DNA of 64,000 nt, taken from NCBI GenBank assembly GCA_023957575.1, contig JAMLGU010000012.1:1-64000 (forward strand), read 5' to 3'. A program made the translations under genes and the position numbers. The stretch's first letter is position 1. Every line of letters starts with the position of its first letter. Under the pieces are notes generated by a model. It searched no databases and was not told where the DNA came from. It worked only from the letters and a program-made list of their open reading frames with translations. Below, in pieces: positions 8,586 to 16,989 of the stretch. The stretch is from Chitinophagaceae bacterium. Lineage in GTDB: Bacteria; Bacteroidota; Bacteroidia; Chitinophagales; Chitinophagaceae.

Positions 8586-8913
8586 TCTGCATTGTCCCTG
8601 TAGAGCAAGGTTTCCATTTTTCAGGCTTCAAGGCATTGCTGCTTCTCAACCTTCTAATTTCCACTCGCAGAACAATTGGCAAGGCTTCCGCTGTTTTGCT
8701 TCTACTTTGCGGAGCGCCCCGATTTTTCCTCAGTCTGAGCACTTCAGCACATTGCTGTACTTTGGTAATTCAGTCATTGTAGAACCCTGCTTTCTCTGCA
8801 TTGTGTCAGCGCCCGATTTTAACCGGGTTTTTTAGCTTCAACTTTGCTAATTTGGTTGTACCACAAACTCCCTGCTTTTCATTTGCATTGCTGCATTTGT
8901 CGGGCCTGATTTT
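8511..8913 (-). ncRNA. Repeat-built, structured intergenic block; candidate RNA on the minus strand
   Basis: The 8492-9259 gap has no convincing protein. Read on the minus strand it contains at least three degenerate copies of a unit that begins near AAAATCGGGCG and goes on to a run like AATGCAG..AAAGCAGGG; starts are near 8913, 8820 and 8727 (spacing 93 nt), and a weaker fourth near 8621. The 3' end is a strong hairpin: AAAGCATCG/CGATGCTTT (8577-8585 with 8514-8522) encloses GTTTGG-GCAA-CCAAAC with a GNRA tetraloop, then runs into T7. I do not recognise the family. It is not tmRNA or RNase P as far as I can see. Confidence 0.35.
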
Positions 8914-9078
8914 CATGCTACAATTGTCAAAGAATCTGCTAAGTACACTTTTGAGACGTTTCTGCCGTCTTGCGACTACAGTTTCTTTCTCTTTGAGTGC
9001 ACTATGAAGATACTATTTCAAATACCCCGATTCCAAATTTTTAACCCTTTTTATCAGCACGAGTTATGTACAAAGTAA

Positions 9079-9098
9079 TGCACCGAAAATACGGGGTT
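9079..9098. repeat. 20-bp motif shared with positions 11-30
   Basis: TGCACCGAAAATACGGGGTT occurs here, and with one change (C to T) at 11-30, where it lies inside the end of the toxin frame, both in the same orientation. With only two copies and 20 bases it is suggestive rather than conclusive. The rest of the 9000-9259 stretch is AT-rich and shows nothing else. Confidence 0.4.
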
Positions 9099-9259
9099 AT
9101 CAACATGTATTAACAGGTTTATCAACAAAAATCCATCTATGAATTGACAAATTTATAAATTCTAAAAATCAATTAGTCATAATTTTAAAATTGATAAGCG
9201 GTAGCGCTGTAATTCACTTAAAATTGTACCTTCATTGCTGTTTATTAAAATAATTATTT

Positions 9260-11302
9260 ATGATTAAAATTAATTTCAAACAACATTTTTCCTTGTTAGT
9301 TGTAGCGCTGATTCTATCGTTAGGAGCGTTTGCTCAGGAAAAAGTTCAAAAATTTATTGATCCGGCCAATATGGATATGAGTGTAAAACCCGGCGATGAT
9401 TTTTATGAGTATGCCAGTGGAGCCTGGATAAAAAATAATCCGGTGCCTGCAAAAGAAACCCGCTGGGGAAGTTTCAACATGCTGAGAGATTTTAACATCA
9501 ATGCCGTAAAATCAATATTGGAAAAGGCCGCAGCACAAAAATCTGCCGCACCCGGCTCGGTTGAAAAAAGAGTAGGCGATTTTTATGCAGCTGGGATGGA
9601 CAGCCTTACCATTGAAAAATTAGGCTACTCACCCATCAAAGCGGATTTGGCGCGCATCAAAGCCATTAAAAACCTTACTGGTGTACTAAATGAAATGGCT
9701 TATATGCGCAGCAACGGTATTGCTTCGCCTCTGTATGGTTTCTTTGTGGGTCAGGATAGAAAGAATGTGGAAGTAATGATTCCTCAGTTATCGCAGGGTG
9801 GAACCACGCTTTCGGACAGAGATGATTACCTCAAGGAGGACAAGCGCACCAAAGATATTCAAAATGCTTATTCAAAATATATAACAACTTTATTTACGCT
9901 TACCGGTTCTAAACCGGCCGAAGCACAAAAGAAAGCCGAAACCATTTTTAATATTGAAAAAAAATTAGCCGAAGCACAAATGAGCAGGGTGGAGATGCGC
10001 GATCCGTACAAAACTTATAATAAATTATCATTAAGCGAACTAAACCAAAAAACACCCGGTCTCGAATGGAAAAGTATTCTGGCAGCACTTAAAGTGAAGG
10101 GAGAGGATACAGTATTGGTAAATAATCCAAAATTTTTTGAGGCAATTTCCGGTTTGCTCAAAACAATTCCTGTCAATGACTGGAAAACCTACCTGCAATG
10201 GAATATTTTAAAAGGTGCAGCGCCTTACCTGAGCAGTCCGTTTGTAGATGCCAATTTCACCTATAATCAGGTGATAACCGGCCAGAAAGTGCAGACCCCA
10301 CGCTGGCAGCGGATGTCGCAGCTTACTGATGGCAGCATCGGAGAACTATTGGGTCAGTTGTATGTAAAGGAATATTTCAAACCCGAAGCCAAAGCCAGAA
10401 TGAATGTGCTGGTTGAAAACCTGCGCAAAGCGTTTGCTATCCGCATCAAAGCATTGGACTGGATGAGTGAAGCCACCAAGCAAAAAGCGCTGGCAAAATT
10501 AGCTGCTTTCAGGCCCAAGGTAGGATATCCCGATAAATGGCAAAACTATGATGGCCTGGCGCTGAACCGAAATACCTTCTTCAAAAATCTGCGCAATACC
10601 AATGCCTGGGGATATAATTATATGATCAGCAGATTGGGCAAGCCGGTGGACAGAGAACGCTTTGGAATGACTCCGCCTACGGTAAATGCTTATTACAGCG
10701 CTACGCTGAACGAGATTGTTTTTCCGGCAGGTATATTGCAGTTCCCGTTCTTTGACCCTAAAGCAGATGATGCAGTCAATTATGGCGGTATTGGTTCTGT
10801 TATCGGTCACGAAATGAGCCACGGTTTTGACGATCAGGGCAGCAAATTTGATGCCGACGGAAACATGCGCAACTGGTGGACAGACGAGGACAGAAAGCGC
10901 TTTGAAGCTAAAACTCAGGCGCTTGCAAAACAATATGATGCTTATACCGTGTTAGGAGATCTTCATGTAAATGGTAATTTTACCTTAGGTGAAAATATTG
11001 GCGATTTGGGTGGAATGAATGTGGCTTACGAAGCGTTTAAAATGACCGAACAAGGGCTGCGCAATGAAAAAATTGACGGATTTACGCCCGACCAGAGGTT
11101 CTTCCTTGCCTGGGCGCAGGTTTGGCGCGGAAACATTTTGCCCGAAACCGCAGCGCAACTGATAAAAACCGATCCGCACTCACCCGGCCCATACCGAACC
11201 ATCGGCCCCTTGGTGAATATGGATGCCTGGTATAAAGCCTTTGATGTGCAGCCCGGAGATAAATTGTACAAAAAGCCGGAAGACAGAATCAGGATTTGGT
11301 AA
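9260..11302 (+). CDS. M13 family metallopeptidase (neprilysin/PepO-like), secreted
   Basis: A 680-residue zinc endopeptidase with an N-terminal signal peptide ending ALILSLGAFAQ. The zinc motif HEMSH starts at residue 517 (VIGHEMSHGFDDQG), and the third ligand is Glu578 in GENIGDLGG. The substrate-binding NAYYSATLNEIVFPAGILQ block and the C-terminal ending RIRIW are family hallmarks. It should cleave short peptides in the periplasm or outside the cell. It is transcribed alone; the 480-bp gap behind it holds repeat sequences, not genes. Confidence 0.94.
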   Translation: MIKINFKQHFSLLVVALILSLGAFAQEKVQKFIDPANMDMSVKPGDDFYEYASGAWIKNNPVPAKETRWGSFNMLRDFNINAVKSILEKAAAQKSAAPGSVEKRVGDFYAAGMDSLTIEKLGYSPIKADLARIKAIKNLTGVLNEMAYMRSNGIASPLYGFFVGQDRKNVEVMIPQLSQGGTTLSDRDDYLKEDKRTKDIQNAYSKYITTLFTLTGSKPAEAQKKAETIFNIEKKLAEAQMSRVEMRDPYKTYNKLSLSELNQKTPGLEWKSILAALKVKGEDTVLVNNPKFFEAISGLLKTIPVNDWKTYLQWNILKGAAPYLSSPFVDANFTYNQVITGQKVQTPRWQRMSQLTDGSIGELLGQLYVKEYFKPEAKARMNVLVENLRKAFAIRIKALDWMSEATKQKALAKLAAFRPKVGYPDKWQNYDGLALNRNTFFKNLRNTNAWGYNYMISRLGKPVDRERFGMTPPTVNAYYSATLNEIVFPAGILQFPFFDPKADDAVNYGGIGSVIGHEMSHGFDDQGSKFDADGNMRNWWTDEDRKRFEAKTQALAKQYDAYTVLGDLHVNGNFTLGENIGDLGGMNVAYEAFKMTEQGLRNEKIDGFTPDQRFFLAWAQVWRGNILPETAAQLIKTDPHSPGPYRTIGPLVNMDAWYKAFDVQPGDKLYKKPEDRIRIW

Positions 11303-11490
11303 TAATAGATTAAAAGGATAATAAAGAATAACCGCAAAGTTAATTCAGTTCTTTGATAGGTCTATATTATTTAGTATTTCAGAATAATATAGATGAATTG
11401 CATTTCGATTGTCTTGTTGGAAGAATGACCTTGAAAAAATTGCGTAAAGAAAATAATTTTTCAAATTGACATTTCGAGTTCTTTTTTCGT

Positions 11491-11573
11491 GTCATCTCGA
11501 ATGAAGCAAAGCGGAGTGAGAGATCTCCTCCTTTTCAAAACAATAAGATTTCTCCGCTTCGCTCCGAAATGAC
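11491..11573. repeat. REP-like imperfect inverted repeat, copy 1
   Basis: The left arm runs GTCATCTCGAATGAAG and onward to AGATCT (11491-11526); the right arm at 11547-11573 is its inverted partner AGATTTCTCCGCTTCGCTCC and on to AAATGAC. A 39-base stretch of the centre and right arm (11533-11571) is identical to 15717-15755. The form matches dispersed intergenic REP-type repeats common in Bacteroidota. Confidence 0.7.
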
Positions 11574-11604
11574 GGTGGAGAAGTTCGAAAGGTTTAGATG
11601 AGAA

Positions 11605-11700
11605 AAATTATTTTTAGCTAATTTTTTCACAACCCCGTCCGTACCGGCACGGGCGGGCTTGATTTTTGACTTCACCTTTTTATAAAGAAAAAGGTGGAAA
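11605..11700. repeat. Dispersed cassette with two hairpins, copy 1
   Basis: The segment carries TTTTTAGCTAA, a GC-rich 9-bp hairpin (CCCGTCCGT 11634-11642 with ACGGGCGGG 11649-11657), the phrase TTGATTTTTGA and a second hairpin CACCTTTTT/AAAAAGGTG (11673-11681 with 11688-11696). A related cassette lacking the GC hairpin occurs at 43149-43209 with altered but still paired stem bases. Confidence 0.55.
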
Positions 11701-11754
11701 ATGTCTTGTGTAGCATCAATGCTGTTAAAATTAATTATTCTATAGATTAATAAT

Positions 11755-11780
11755 AAATCCCGATTTAACCATCGGGATTT
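11755..11780 (-). terminator. Terminator at the end of the BtrH-N operon
   Basis: AATCCCGAT pairs with ATCGGGATT around a 6-nt loop, 7 nt after the stop codon at 11787 on the minus strand. Its minus-strand tail is TTATTATT; on the plus strand it is followed by TTTTCTTT, so it may work in both directions. Confidence 0.65.
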
Positions 11781-11786
11781 TCTTTA

Positions 11787-12827
11787 CTATTTCAATTTCT
11801 TGATCATTGTTTTTAACTGTCTGAAGGCTTTTTCTTCCAATTGTGATATTTCGATCAACCGATCGCCCATATCGTCATAATCAGCCTGAGCGCCTAATCT
11901 GCCTTTGAAAATACCTGAGGCCTGAACAGCGGCATCGCGCCATTTGTCGCCGGCTGCTGTAAACTGATTGGAAATATCGAAAAGTTCGTCAACGGGCAAA
12001 AACTGATGCGACTGCTGCAAAAAAGCGCCATAAATAAACCGGAAACCGCCGCCGCCGGTGCCTATTTCTTCCTGCATACGAACAAGCTGCGCCAGATACA
12101 TACGCGATTTGTCGTCTCCCAACCGGTTTTTCCATTTCTTAATCTGCCTTCCGGTGTGGGCAATACCCGATGTGCCGGCAAAATAACCCGGAATGTCCAG
12201 CATGTCTCGACAATTGAGTTTGATTCCCTTAATAATGCCTTTTTTCATTTGTTCATCGGATGGTTCGTGCAGGTTCTCACCGGGGTAATACATTTGGCCT
12301 CTTGGCGCAAAAGCGCCTTTTGCAAAACGCACTCTTTCCAACTCATAACTGTTGAGTGTAACCAGGTTTTCCATTACCGGATCGCTGATGATGTAATTGT
12401 CGCCCTGCTTGTCCACTACTATCAAATTATGGGCATTGAAGTGAAACCGATACTCTTTAGGGAAATAGGTGAGGTAATACACACCCACCTGACAGGCTGT
12501 TGGCTTGCCTGCCAGCACTCTTTCGTCTAATTCAGCCATTGCTTTTTTGTGGTCGCTGTATTTTTTTCGGGTAACTGTTACACCCAATGATTTGCAGGTT
12601 CTTTTGAAGATCATGCCCGGCATGGTACGAAACGAAATGGCAGGCCCGCCATTTACCTTCATAAATGGTAGCTGAATGTAAAAAAGACCGGAACCCATAC
12701 CAAAAGCCAGTGGTTCTGTAACCTTATGAATACCATAGTGCCCCAGCAATGCAGTGGTTACACCATTTTCGCAATGAGCGGCTTGCAGATGATTGAATGA
12801 CGATACGGAAGTTTCTATATTTGACAT
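11787..12827 (-). CDS. BtrH N-terminal domain protein, flexirubin locus
   Basis: A 346-residue protein whose N-terminal half looks like the BtrH-N (C39-peptidase-like) fold: HCENGVTTALLGHYG near residue 18 gives the Cys, and HFNAHNLIVVDKQGDNYIISDP near residue 130 gives a His-Asp pair. The C-terminal part resembles the DUF4872 region that usually follows it. BtrH itself transfers an acyl group from a carrier protein in butirosin synthesis, so an acyl-transfer role on an acyl carrier protein is plausible here; this is inference. It follows the 131-aa gene by 68 nt and ends the operon. Confidence 0.75.
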   Translation of the reverse strand: MSNIETSVSSFNHLQAAHCENGVTTALLGHYGIHKVTEPLAFGMGSGLFYIQLPFMKVNGGPAISFRTMPGMIFKRTCKSLGVTVTRKKYSDHKKAMAELDERVLAGKPTACQVGVYYLTYFPKEYRFHFNAHNLIVVDKQGDNYIISDPVMENLVTLNSYELERVRFAKGAFAPRGQMYYPGENLHEPSDEQMKKGIIKGIKLNCRDMLDIPGYFAGTSGIAHTGRQIKKWKNRLGDDKSRMYLAQLVRMQEEIGTGGGGFRFIYGAFLQQSHQFLPVDELFDISNQFTAAGDKWRDAAVQASGIFKGRLGAQADYDDMGDRLIEISQLEEKAFRQLKTMIKKLK

Positions 12828-12895
12828 TAGAATTTATGGTTGAAGCCGGTTTTCTGTTTTCGGCTATTCATTTTGATAAATAAAATAAAAACAAG

Positions 12896-13291
12896 TTAAA
12901 ATGGCTTTTTGAGTTCTTCGACACACACTTCAAAAACTTCGGCATACTTTTGCAACCTTTTTTCACTCAGTTTTTCAAATACTTTTGGTTTAAAGTGGCG
13001 TTTTACCCTCCATTTCCAAAGGCCGGTATATTGTGCTACTATTGCCAGGTCCATCATTCGTTTTTCCATCCAGTAATATACAGGGCTTATTTCGCCATTC
13101 AAAACCCGTTGCTTTGCCTCATTTATTTTGGATTCAAAAGCTTGCCAGGCCACCTCATTGGCTTCCTCCTTCACTTTCCAGCCGGTGCTTTGTCCGGTGA
13201 TGTATTTGCCTTCGCTATCCACTGCATATTTTACCTCTTTGGCTATATGCCCAAAATAACCTTTATCCTGTGGAATTTCTTCTTTTTTCAT
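12896..13291 (-). CDS. Conserved 131-aa protein of flexirubin-type loci, function unknown
   Basis: A soluble, charged protein of 131 residues (MKKEEIPQDKGYFGHIAKEV at the start), largely helical, with a distinctive block YWMEKRMMDLAIVAQYTG and a helix-turn-helix-like end, KVFEKLSEKRLQKYAEVFEV. I recall similar proteins beside darA/darB in other Bacteroidota, which supports placing it in the pigment locus, but I know no function. It is probably co-transcribed with the BtrH-N gene downstream. The end resembles XRE-type helix patterns only loosely. Confidence 0.65.
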   Translation of the reverse strand: MKKEEIPQDKGYFGHIAKEVKYAVDSEGKYITGQSTGWKVKEEANEVAWQAFESKINEAKQRVLNGEISPVYYWMEKRMMDLAIVAQYTGLWKWRVKRHFKPKVFEKLSEKRLQKYAEVFEVCVEELKKPF

Positions 13292-13495
13292 TGAGTGGTA
13301 GAAAATTGATGATGTTGATGCCTAAATAATTCGGACAAATGTAAAAATAAAATCCTGATAAAACCGGTTGGCAGGGTTTTGTAGGCTAAAAATTATTTTG
13401 CATTTTATTTATTTTGGCGAGGCCTTCCGGTTTGTTATTTTTTATACTGTATTCTGTTTGCATGATTAGTTTTATCTTTACTTAAATATTAACCC

Positions 13496-13693
13496 ATGAA
13501 AATTATTGATGAATTTGATCTTTGGGATGCCGAATTTTGTATTGAAACAGATAGTTTTACCGAAGAAATTAAAAAACGGAATACAACAAAAGAAGATTAC
13601 ATAATCTATCTGCTTGTTCGTTTGCATCAGAAAGTTAATACTCTATTAGAGGCTACTTCATCTGATAGCCACATGACTGCCAAAGAGCAATGA
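13496..13693 (+). CDS. Small hypothetical protein
   Basis: A 65-residue acidic protein (MKIIDEFDLWDAEFCIETDS) with ATG start, preceded by an AT-rich stretch. I recognise no family. The segment IIYLLVRLHQKVNTLLEA could be an amphipathic helix. Its 3' end overlaps that of the convergent gene at 13653-14108 by 41 nt, which weakens confidence that both are real in full. It lies in the stretch of odd genes that separates the two leftward halves of the pigment locus. Confidence 0.45.
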   Translation: MKIIDEFDLWDAEFCIETDSFTEEIKKRNTTKEDYIIYLLVRLHQKVNTLLEATSSDSHMTAKEQ

Positions 13694-14108
13694 TTGCTAC
13701 TATAGTTGAGACAAGTGCAATCAAATTAGAAGCAATAGAATTTCGCTTGGCAATTTTGCTATCCTCGATAGCTGCCCGCATCTGACCCCTGTTCAATTCT
13801 TTATCTTCATCCTCCTGTCTTTGCTTTTTCTCAATACACTTAAAATTCTCAATAAATCCGCCCTCATTATCAATATAAACTTTAAGTCTGTCAGTAGTTC
13901 GCCATAAATTAGGATCGTCCATTTTAGCAATTATTACGGGTCTAATTTGACAAACGACTCCCATGTAAAACTCAAACAACGATTCATCAATATGGGGCAT
14001 ATCATGACAGGTGTACTCGAATTTCAATATGTTATCCGGCTCTTTATGGGCTTCAAGTATTGTCTGTATATTTTCAGCATCCTGATAAGTTAATTCCTTT
14101 GTAAACAT
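13653..14108 (-). CDS. Hypothetical protein with C-terminal membrane anchor
   Basis: A 151-residue protein. The first 105 residues look soluble and mixed in charge (MFTKELTYQDAENIQTILEA at the start); a basic helix then leads into one hydrophobic segment, ASNLIALVSTIVAIIALWQS, near the C-terminus. This would make a tail-anchored membrane protein facing the cytosol. I recognise no family. The downstream broken gene at 15142 also ends in a coiled-coil plus membrane helix, so the two may have related roles. It sits in the inserted stretch of the pigment locus. Confidence 0.5.
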   Translation of the reverse strand: MFTKELTYQDAENIQTILEAHKEPDNILKFEYTCHDMPHIDESLFEFYMGVVCQIRPVIIAKMDDPNLWRTTDRLKVYIDNEGGFIENFKCIEKKQRQEDEDKELNRGQMRAAIEDSKIAKRNSIASNLIALVSTIVAIIALWQSCGYQMK

Positions 14109-14144
14109 TTGGATTGATTTTTATACTTTCTTCGGTTTGCATGA

Positions 14145-14721
14145 CTACTTTTTATACTCCACATTCGCCCCAAAATGGAAATCGTACTCTTTAATTTCAC
14201 CAGAAACATCCAACACTATAATAAACCGAAAGCTCATTTTAGCGGCGTTCGCCTCCGCTTCGTCTTTCTTAGTCCAGATTGTTATTTTTGGCCTGAGCAA
14301 TTCTGCTCTTTTCAGCTCTTCGTCTATAAATAAATAGACAGTAACTTTATTAGAAATTGAGGCGTTGTTAAAAATTCGGGTAGGCAACTGTTCTGAATAC
14401 CTTCCAAAGAATTTTATCCCGCCAAAAAATATTCGTTCAATATTTCCTGCCGATGAAACATACCCGCTTTCCTGCCAAAGTACTTTAATCGACCTCTTAC
14501 CGTTGTTCTTTATAGCCAAAAACATATCATCATCTTTTGAAGAGTACGACCAGCTAAAGGAAGCAATACTATCGCTATAAAATAAATCGCTCGAAACGGG
14601 TTCGACTTTTTCGGAATTAATGGATACCGTTCTTAAAACGGGATTAAACCCAATTGGGTCGCCTTTTTTTTGAGAGAACGCAAATGTGGGCAGAAAAAAT
14701 AAGGATAATTAGTTTTCTCAT
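14145..14721 (-). pseudogene. Secreted hypothetical protein, frameshifted in its signal peptide
   Basis: An ATG at 14721 begins MRKLII, and a frame that lines up as LSLFFLPTFAFSQKKGDPIG continues to the stop at 14145, but the two are one base out of register near 14705-14712. Joined, they make a normal signal peptide followed by about 175 residues. The 126-residue reading from an internal ATG at 14525 lacks any export signal although the upstream frame is clearly coding-like. So this is a recent pseudogene, or a sequencing error in an A/T run. The mature domain is unrecognised. Confidence 0.55.
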
Positions 14722-14759
14722 TTGTCTTTTATTTTTTCGAGTTTTTGAATATATTTTTT

Positions 14760-15131
14760 TCAAACAGCCAGCGCGTTTATTATTTTCTCGGCATCGCTTA
14801 ACCCCGATTGCGCAATAGCCGCATTAGGGTTGCCATCATAGCCCATAGACAGATGCAGCGTATCATATACAGCAAGGAAAGGGTATAATAATTTTTTATG
14901 CTTTTTTGCAATGTTTTGTTTGTACCAATCTACCGTTTTGCGTCCTTTTGTTTTTATACCCAATGCCCCATCCAAGGCTACCAGCACACCGGTATAAGCA
15001 GTATGCCCCGCCATTTTTACGTATTTGGCATCAGTATAATACCCGTCTTTCTTTTTAGCTTTTCGGGTTAGTATTTCTTTGGCGTTGGCTATAAAGCGTT
15101 CCGCCTCTTTTATATGTTCATTTTCCTTCAT
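14760..15131 (-). CDS. DUF5618 family protein
   Basis: A 123-residue, mainly helical protein (MKENEHIKEAERFIANAKEI at the start) matching the DUF5618 pattern: an early ERFIANAKEIL helix, YYTDAKYVKMAGHTAYTGVL, then LDGALG and a C-terminal SGLSDAEKIINAL. The family resembles HEPN-like helical proteins found beside toxin or antitoxin genes, but no function is established to my knowledge. The broken ORF immediately upstream (15142-15405) may be its former partner, and the stop-to-start distance is only 10 nt. Confidence 0.7.
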   Translation of the reverse strand: MKENEHIKEAERFIANAKEILTRKAKKKDGYYTDAKYVKMAGHTAYTGVLVALDGALGIKTKGRKTVDWYKQNIAKKHKKLLYPFLAVYDTLHLSMGYDGNPNAAIAQSGLSDAEKIINALAV

Positions 15132-15141
15132 ATTATTTTTT

Positions 15142-15405
15142 TTAAGGCTTCAATAGTTTGTACGGCATTACTATACTTCCTATAACAGTAAGGATCTGTA
15201 TAAGGCTAGACCAGTATATTTTTTGAATAAGCCTATTTTCTGTCTGCAAAATATCCTGTCTTACTTTTTCTATTTCCAACTTTTAAAAGTAAAATACTAA
15301 TTCCTCATGCGTATGACCATGTTCTTCGACGAACAACAAAGATGTAGCATAATCTTTTTCAAGCATTTTTTCTAAAAAATCATCAATTCTTATTTTTATA
15401 TCCAA
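15142..15405 (-). pseudogene. Small coiled-coil/membrane protein interrupted by an in-frame stop
   Basis: One frame reads through 87 codons apart from a single TAA in the middle. Before the stop: DDFLEKMLEKDYATSLLF and HGHTHEELVFYF; after it: EKVRQDILQTENRLIQKIYW, then a hydrophobic helix SSLIQILTVIGSIVM. A coiled coil followed by a membrane helix is typical of small DUF1640-like proteins of Bacteroidota. No ATG opens the frame (TTG at 15405). Broken or never a gene; I favour broken. The rest of the gap to 15687 is AT-rich without visible features. Confidence 0.4.
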
Positions 15406-15686
15406 TTAACTATCAATTTAGTATATATTTTTTGCAATAATATTACTAAAATATATAGAAAAAATTCTCAAAATATTTTACTTAAAGAACTTTGCTTCCC
15501 ATATTGACCTATCTATTACAAAGATATAATAAAAAAGCACTAATTAAGCAATTAAAAAAGTGACAATAAGATGGCTGAATATACCCAATATAATAATAAA
15601 GTTAGATATGGAATTAGATATTATAGGGTAGGTGGTAACAAGGGCGATATACTAGAACGCTAATAACGAACACCTTACCAGGTAAT

Positions 15687-15756
15687 GATATTTCGACGGA
15701 GTTAGAAATCTTTTGCTTTCAAAACAATAAGATTTCTCCGCTTCGCTCCGAAATGG
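15687..15756. repeat. REP-like imperfect inverted repeat, copy 2
   Basis: ATTTCGACGGAGTTAGAAAT at the left is partnered by GATTTCTCCGCTTCGCTCCG at the right. Bases 15717-15755 are identical to 11533-11571. The two copies bracket the 131-aa/BtrH-N genes and the inserted stretch, which may matter for rearrangement. Confidence 0.65.
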
Positions 15757-15773
15757 TTGTTGATGAAAATAAA

Positions 15774-15804
15774 AAATCCCGACAGAACAATCTTATCAGG
15801 ATTT
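15774..15804 (-). terminator. Terminator of the darA-darB operon
   Basis: On the minus strand AAATCCTGA pairs with TCGGGATTT (one G-T) around a 13-nt loop, followed by TTTATTTT. It begins about 30 nt after the darB stop. Confidence 0.6.
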
Positions 15805-15836
15805 CACCTATTGGAAATATTTTTTTACTTCCTTCT

Positions 15837-16985
15837 CTACACCACCGTCAGCAATGCATACATATAGCTGAATCTGGAGCTTTCGGGTACCAGCAAGAAT
15901 ATCTTATCGTCTTTTTTCAGTTTACCGCTATGAAACAACTCGTCCACCATAAAATAAACCGAAGCAGCGCCCACATTGCCCACCGTAGTCAGGTTTACAA
16001 ACCATTTTTCGTAAGGTATATGATGACCCAATTTAATGTGCTCTTCGTAAATTTTGTCTTTGAAGAAATTGCTGCTCATGTGCGGGCAATACCAGGTAAT
16101 TGTATCAGGGTCTAGTCCTCTGCGTTTGAACAGTTCGGGTAGTATTTTGCCACCCAATGGCACGATATTGGGGCTGAGAAGCTTTACATCCTGCTTGATG
16201 CTGAAAATGGATTTTTCATTTAATTCATGGTGGTCAAATTCCACATAGCTTTTTAAAGCGCCATCCTCTTCCTTTTCGGCTCCCATATACATACAGGGTT
16301 CCATAAAGTCGGCATAAGAAATACCTTCCATCCATTCGATGCGGAGGCTTAAACCTTCCGAAGCCGGTTTGTCTGATAGCAAAAATGCTGCTGCTCCATC
16401 TGAAAGCATCCAGCGAAGAAACTCTTTGTCAAAACTGATATACGGATTTTCCTCAAGCTGTTCCAGCTTGTGAACCTCATCTTCAAACTGATTGGCAACT
16501 AACGAAGGCGATAATCTTTCGGACCCTGATGCAATCGCCTGACGGGCATCGCCGGTTTTTACTGCCATAAATGCATATTTGAGGGCATGCATCCCTGCGC
16601 AGCATACTCCCGAAGGCGAAACTACCTCAATAGAACCTAACTCTGGCACCCAGCCATGCACCATACAGCCATGCGAAGGCATCAACTGATCGGGTGATGA
16701 GGTGCCGCATGAAAGTAAATCAATATTTTTAATTCCTTCGGAATCATTTTTAAAAAGTTCTTTTATGGCTTCAGCAGCCAACTGTGCATTAGTATGGGTA
16801 GGCTTTTGGTTTTTATCCAAGGCATAATAACGGTTGGTGATGGCGTTGTTTCGCAAAACAATCCTACGGGATTTGGATGGCTTACCGTTTATAAACCCCA
16901 AAAAATCTTCCATTTCATCATTCGATACCGGACTATTGGGAAAATAATGAGACGTGCGTGTGATATATACTTCGTTCAATGACAT
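15837..16985 (-). CDS. darB: KAS III-like ketosynthase of dialkylresorcinol synthesis (DarB-type)
   Basis: A 382-residue thiolase-fold ketosynthase. The nucleophile is Cys129 in GVCCAGMHALK, the His is in CPHMSSN and the Asn in NLTTVGNVGAAS, so the Cys-His-Asn triad is complete. In characterised systems DarB condenses two beta-ketoacyl units to a cyclohexanedione, which DarA then aromatises to a 2,5-dialkylresorcinol, the phenolic half of flexirubin-type pigments. The gene starts 4 nt after darA ends and has its own terminator, so it is the last gene of this operon. Confidence 0.85.
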   Translation of the reverse strand: MSLNEVYITRTSHYFPNSPVSNDEMEDFLGFINGKPSKSRRIVLRNNAITNRYYALDKNQKPTHTNAQLAAEAIKELFKNDSEGIKNIDLLSCGTSSPDQLMPSHGCMVHGWVPELGSIEVVSPSGVCCAGMHALKYAFMAVKTGDARQAIASGSERLSPSLVANQFEDEVHKLEQLEENPYISFDKEFLRWMLSDGAAAFLLSDKPASEGLSLRIEWMEGISYADFMEPCMYMGAEKEEDGALKSYVEFDHHELNEKSIFSIKQDVKLLSPNIVPLGGKILPELFKRRGLDPDTITWYCPHMSSNFFKDKIYEEHIKLGHHIPYEKWFVNLTTVGNVGAASVYFMVDELFHSGKLKKDDKIFLLVPESSRFSYMYALLTVV

Positions 16986-16989
16986 AATC

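Noticed and set aside
8511..8913. RNase P RNA or tmRNA
   Set aside because: I could not find the conserved GAGGAAAGTCC of RNase P RNA, or a tRNA-like end with CCA and TTCGA of tmRNA, on either strand of this block.
8522..9007. Frames on both strands (86, 68 and 62 codons) in the repeat block
   Set aside because: They follow the degenerate 93-nt repeats, change frame from unit to unit and have no plausible start; treated as repeat shadows.
12006..12530. A 174-codon frame antisense to the BtrH-N gene
   Set aside because: The BtrH-N frame has clear family motifs and operon context; the antisense frame has none.
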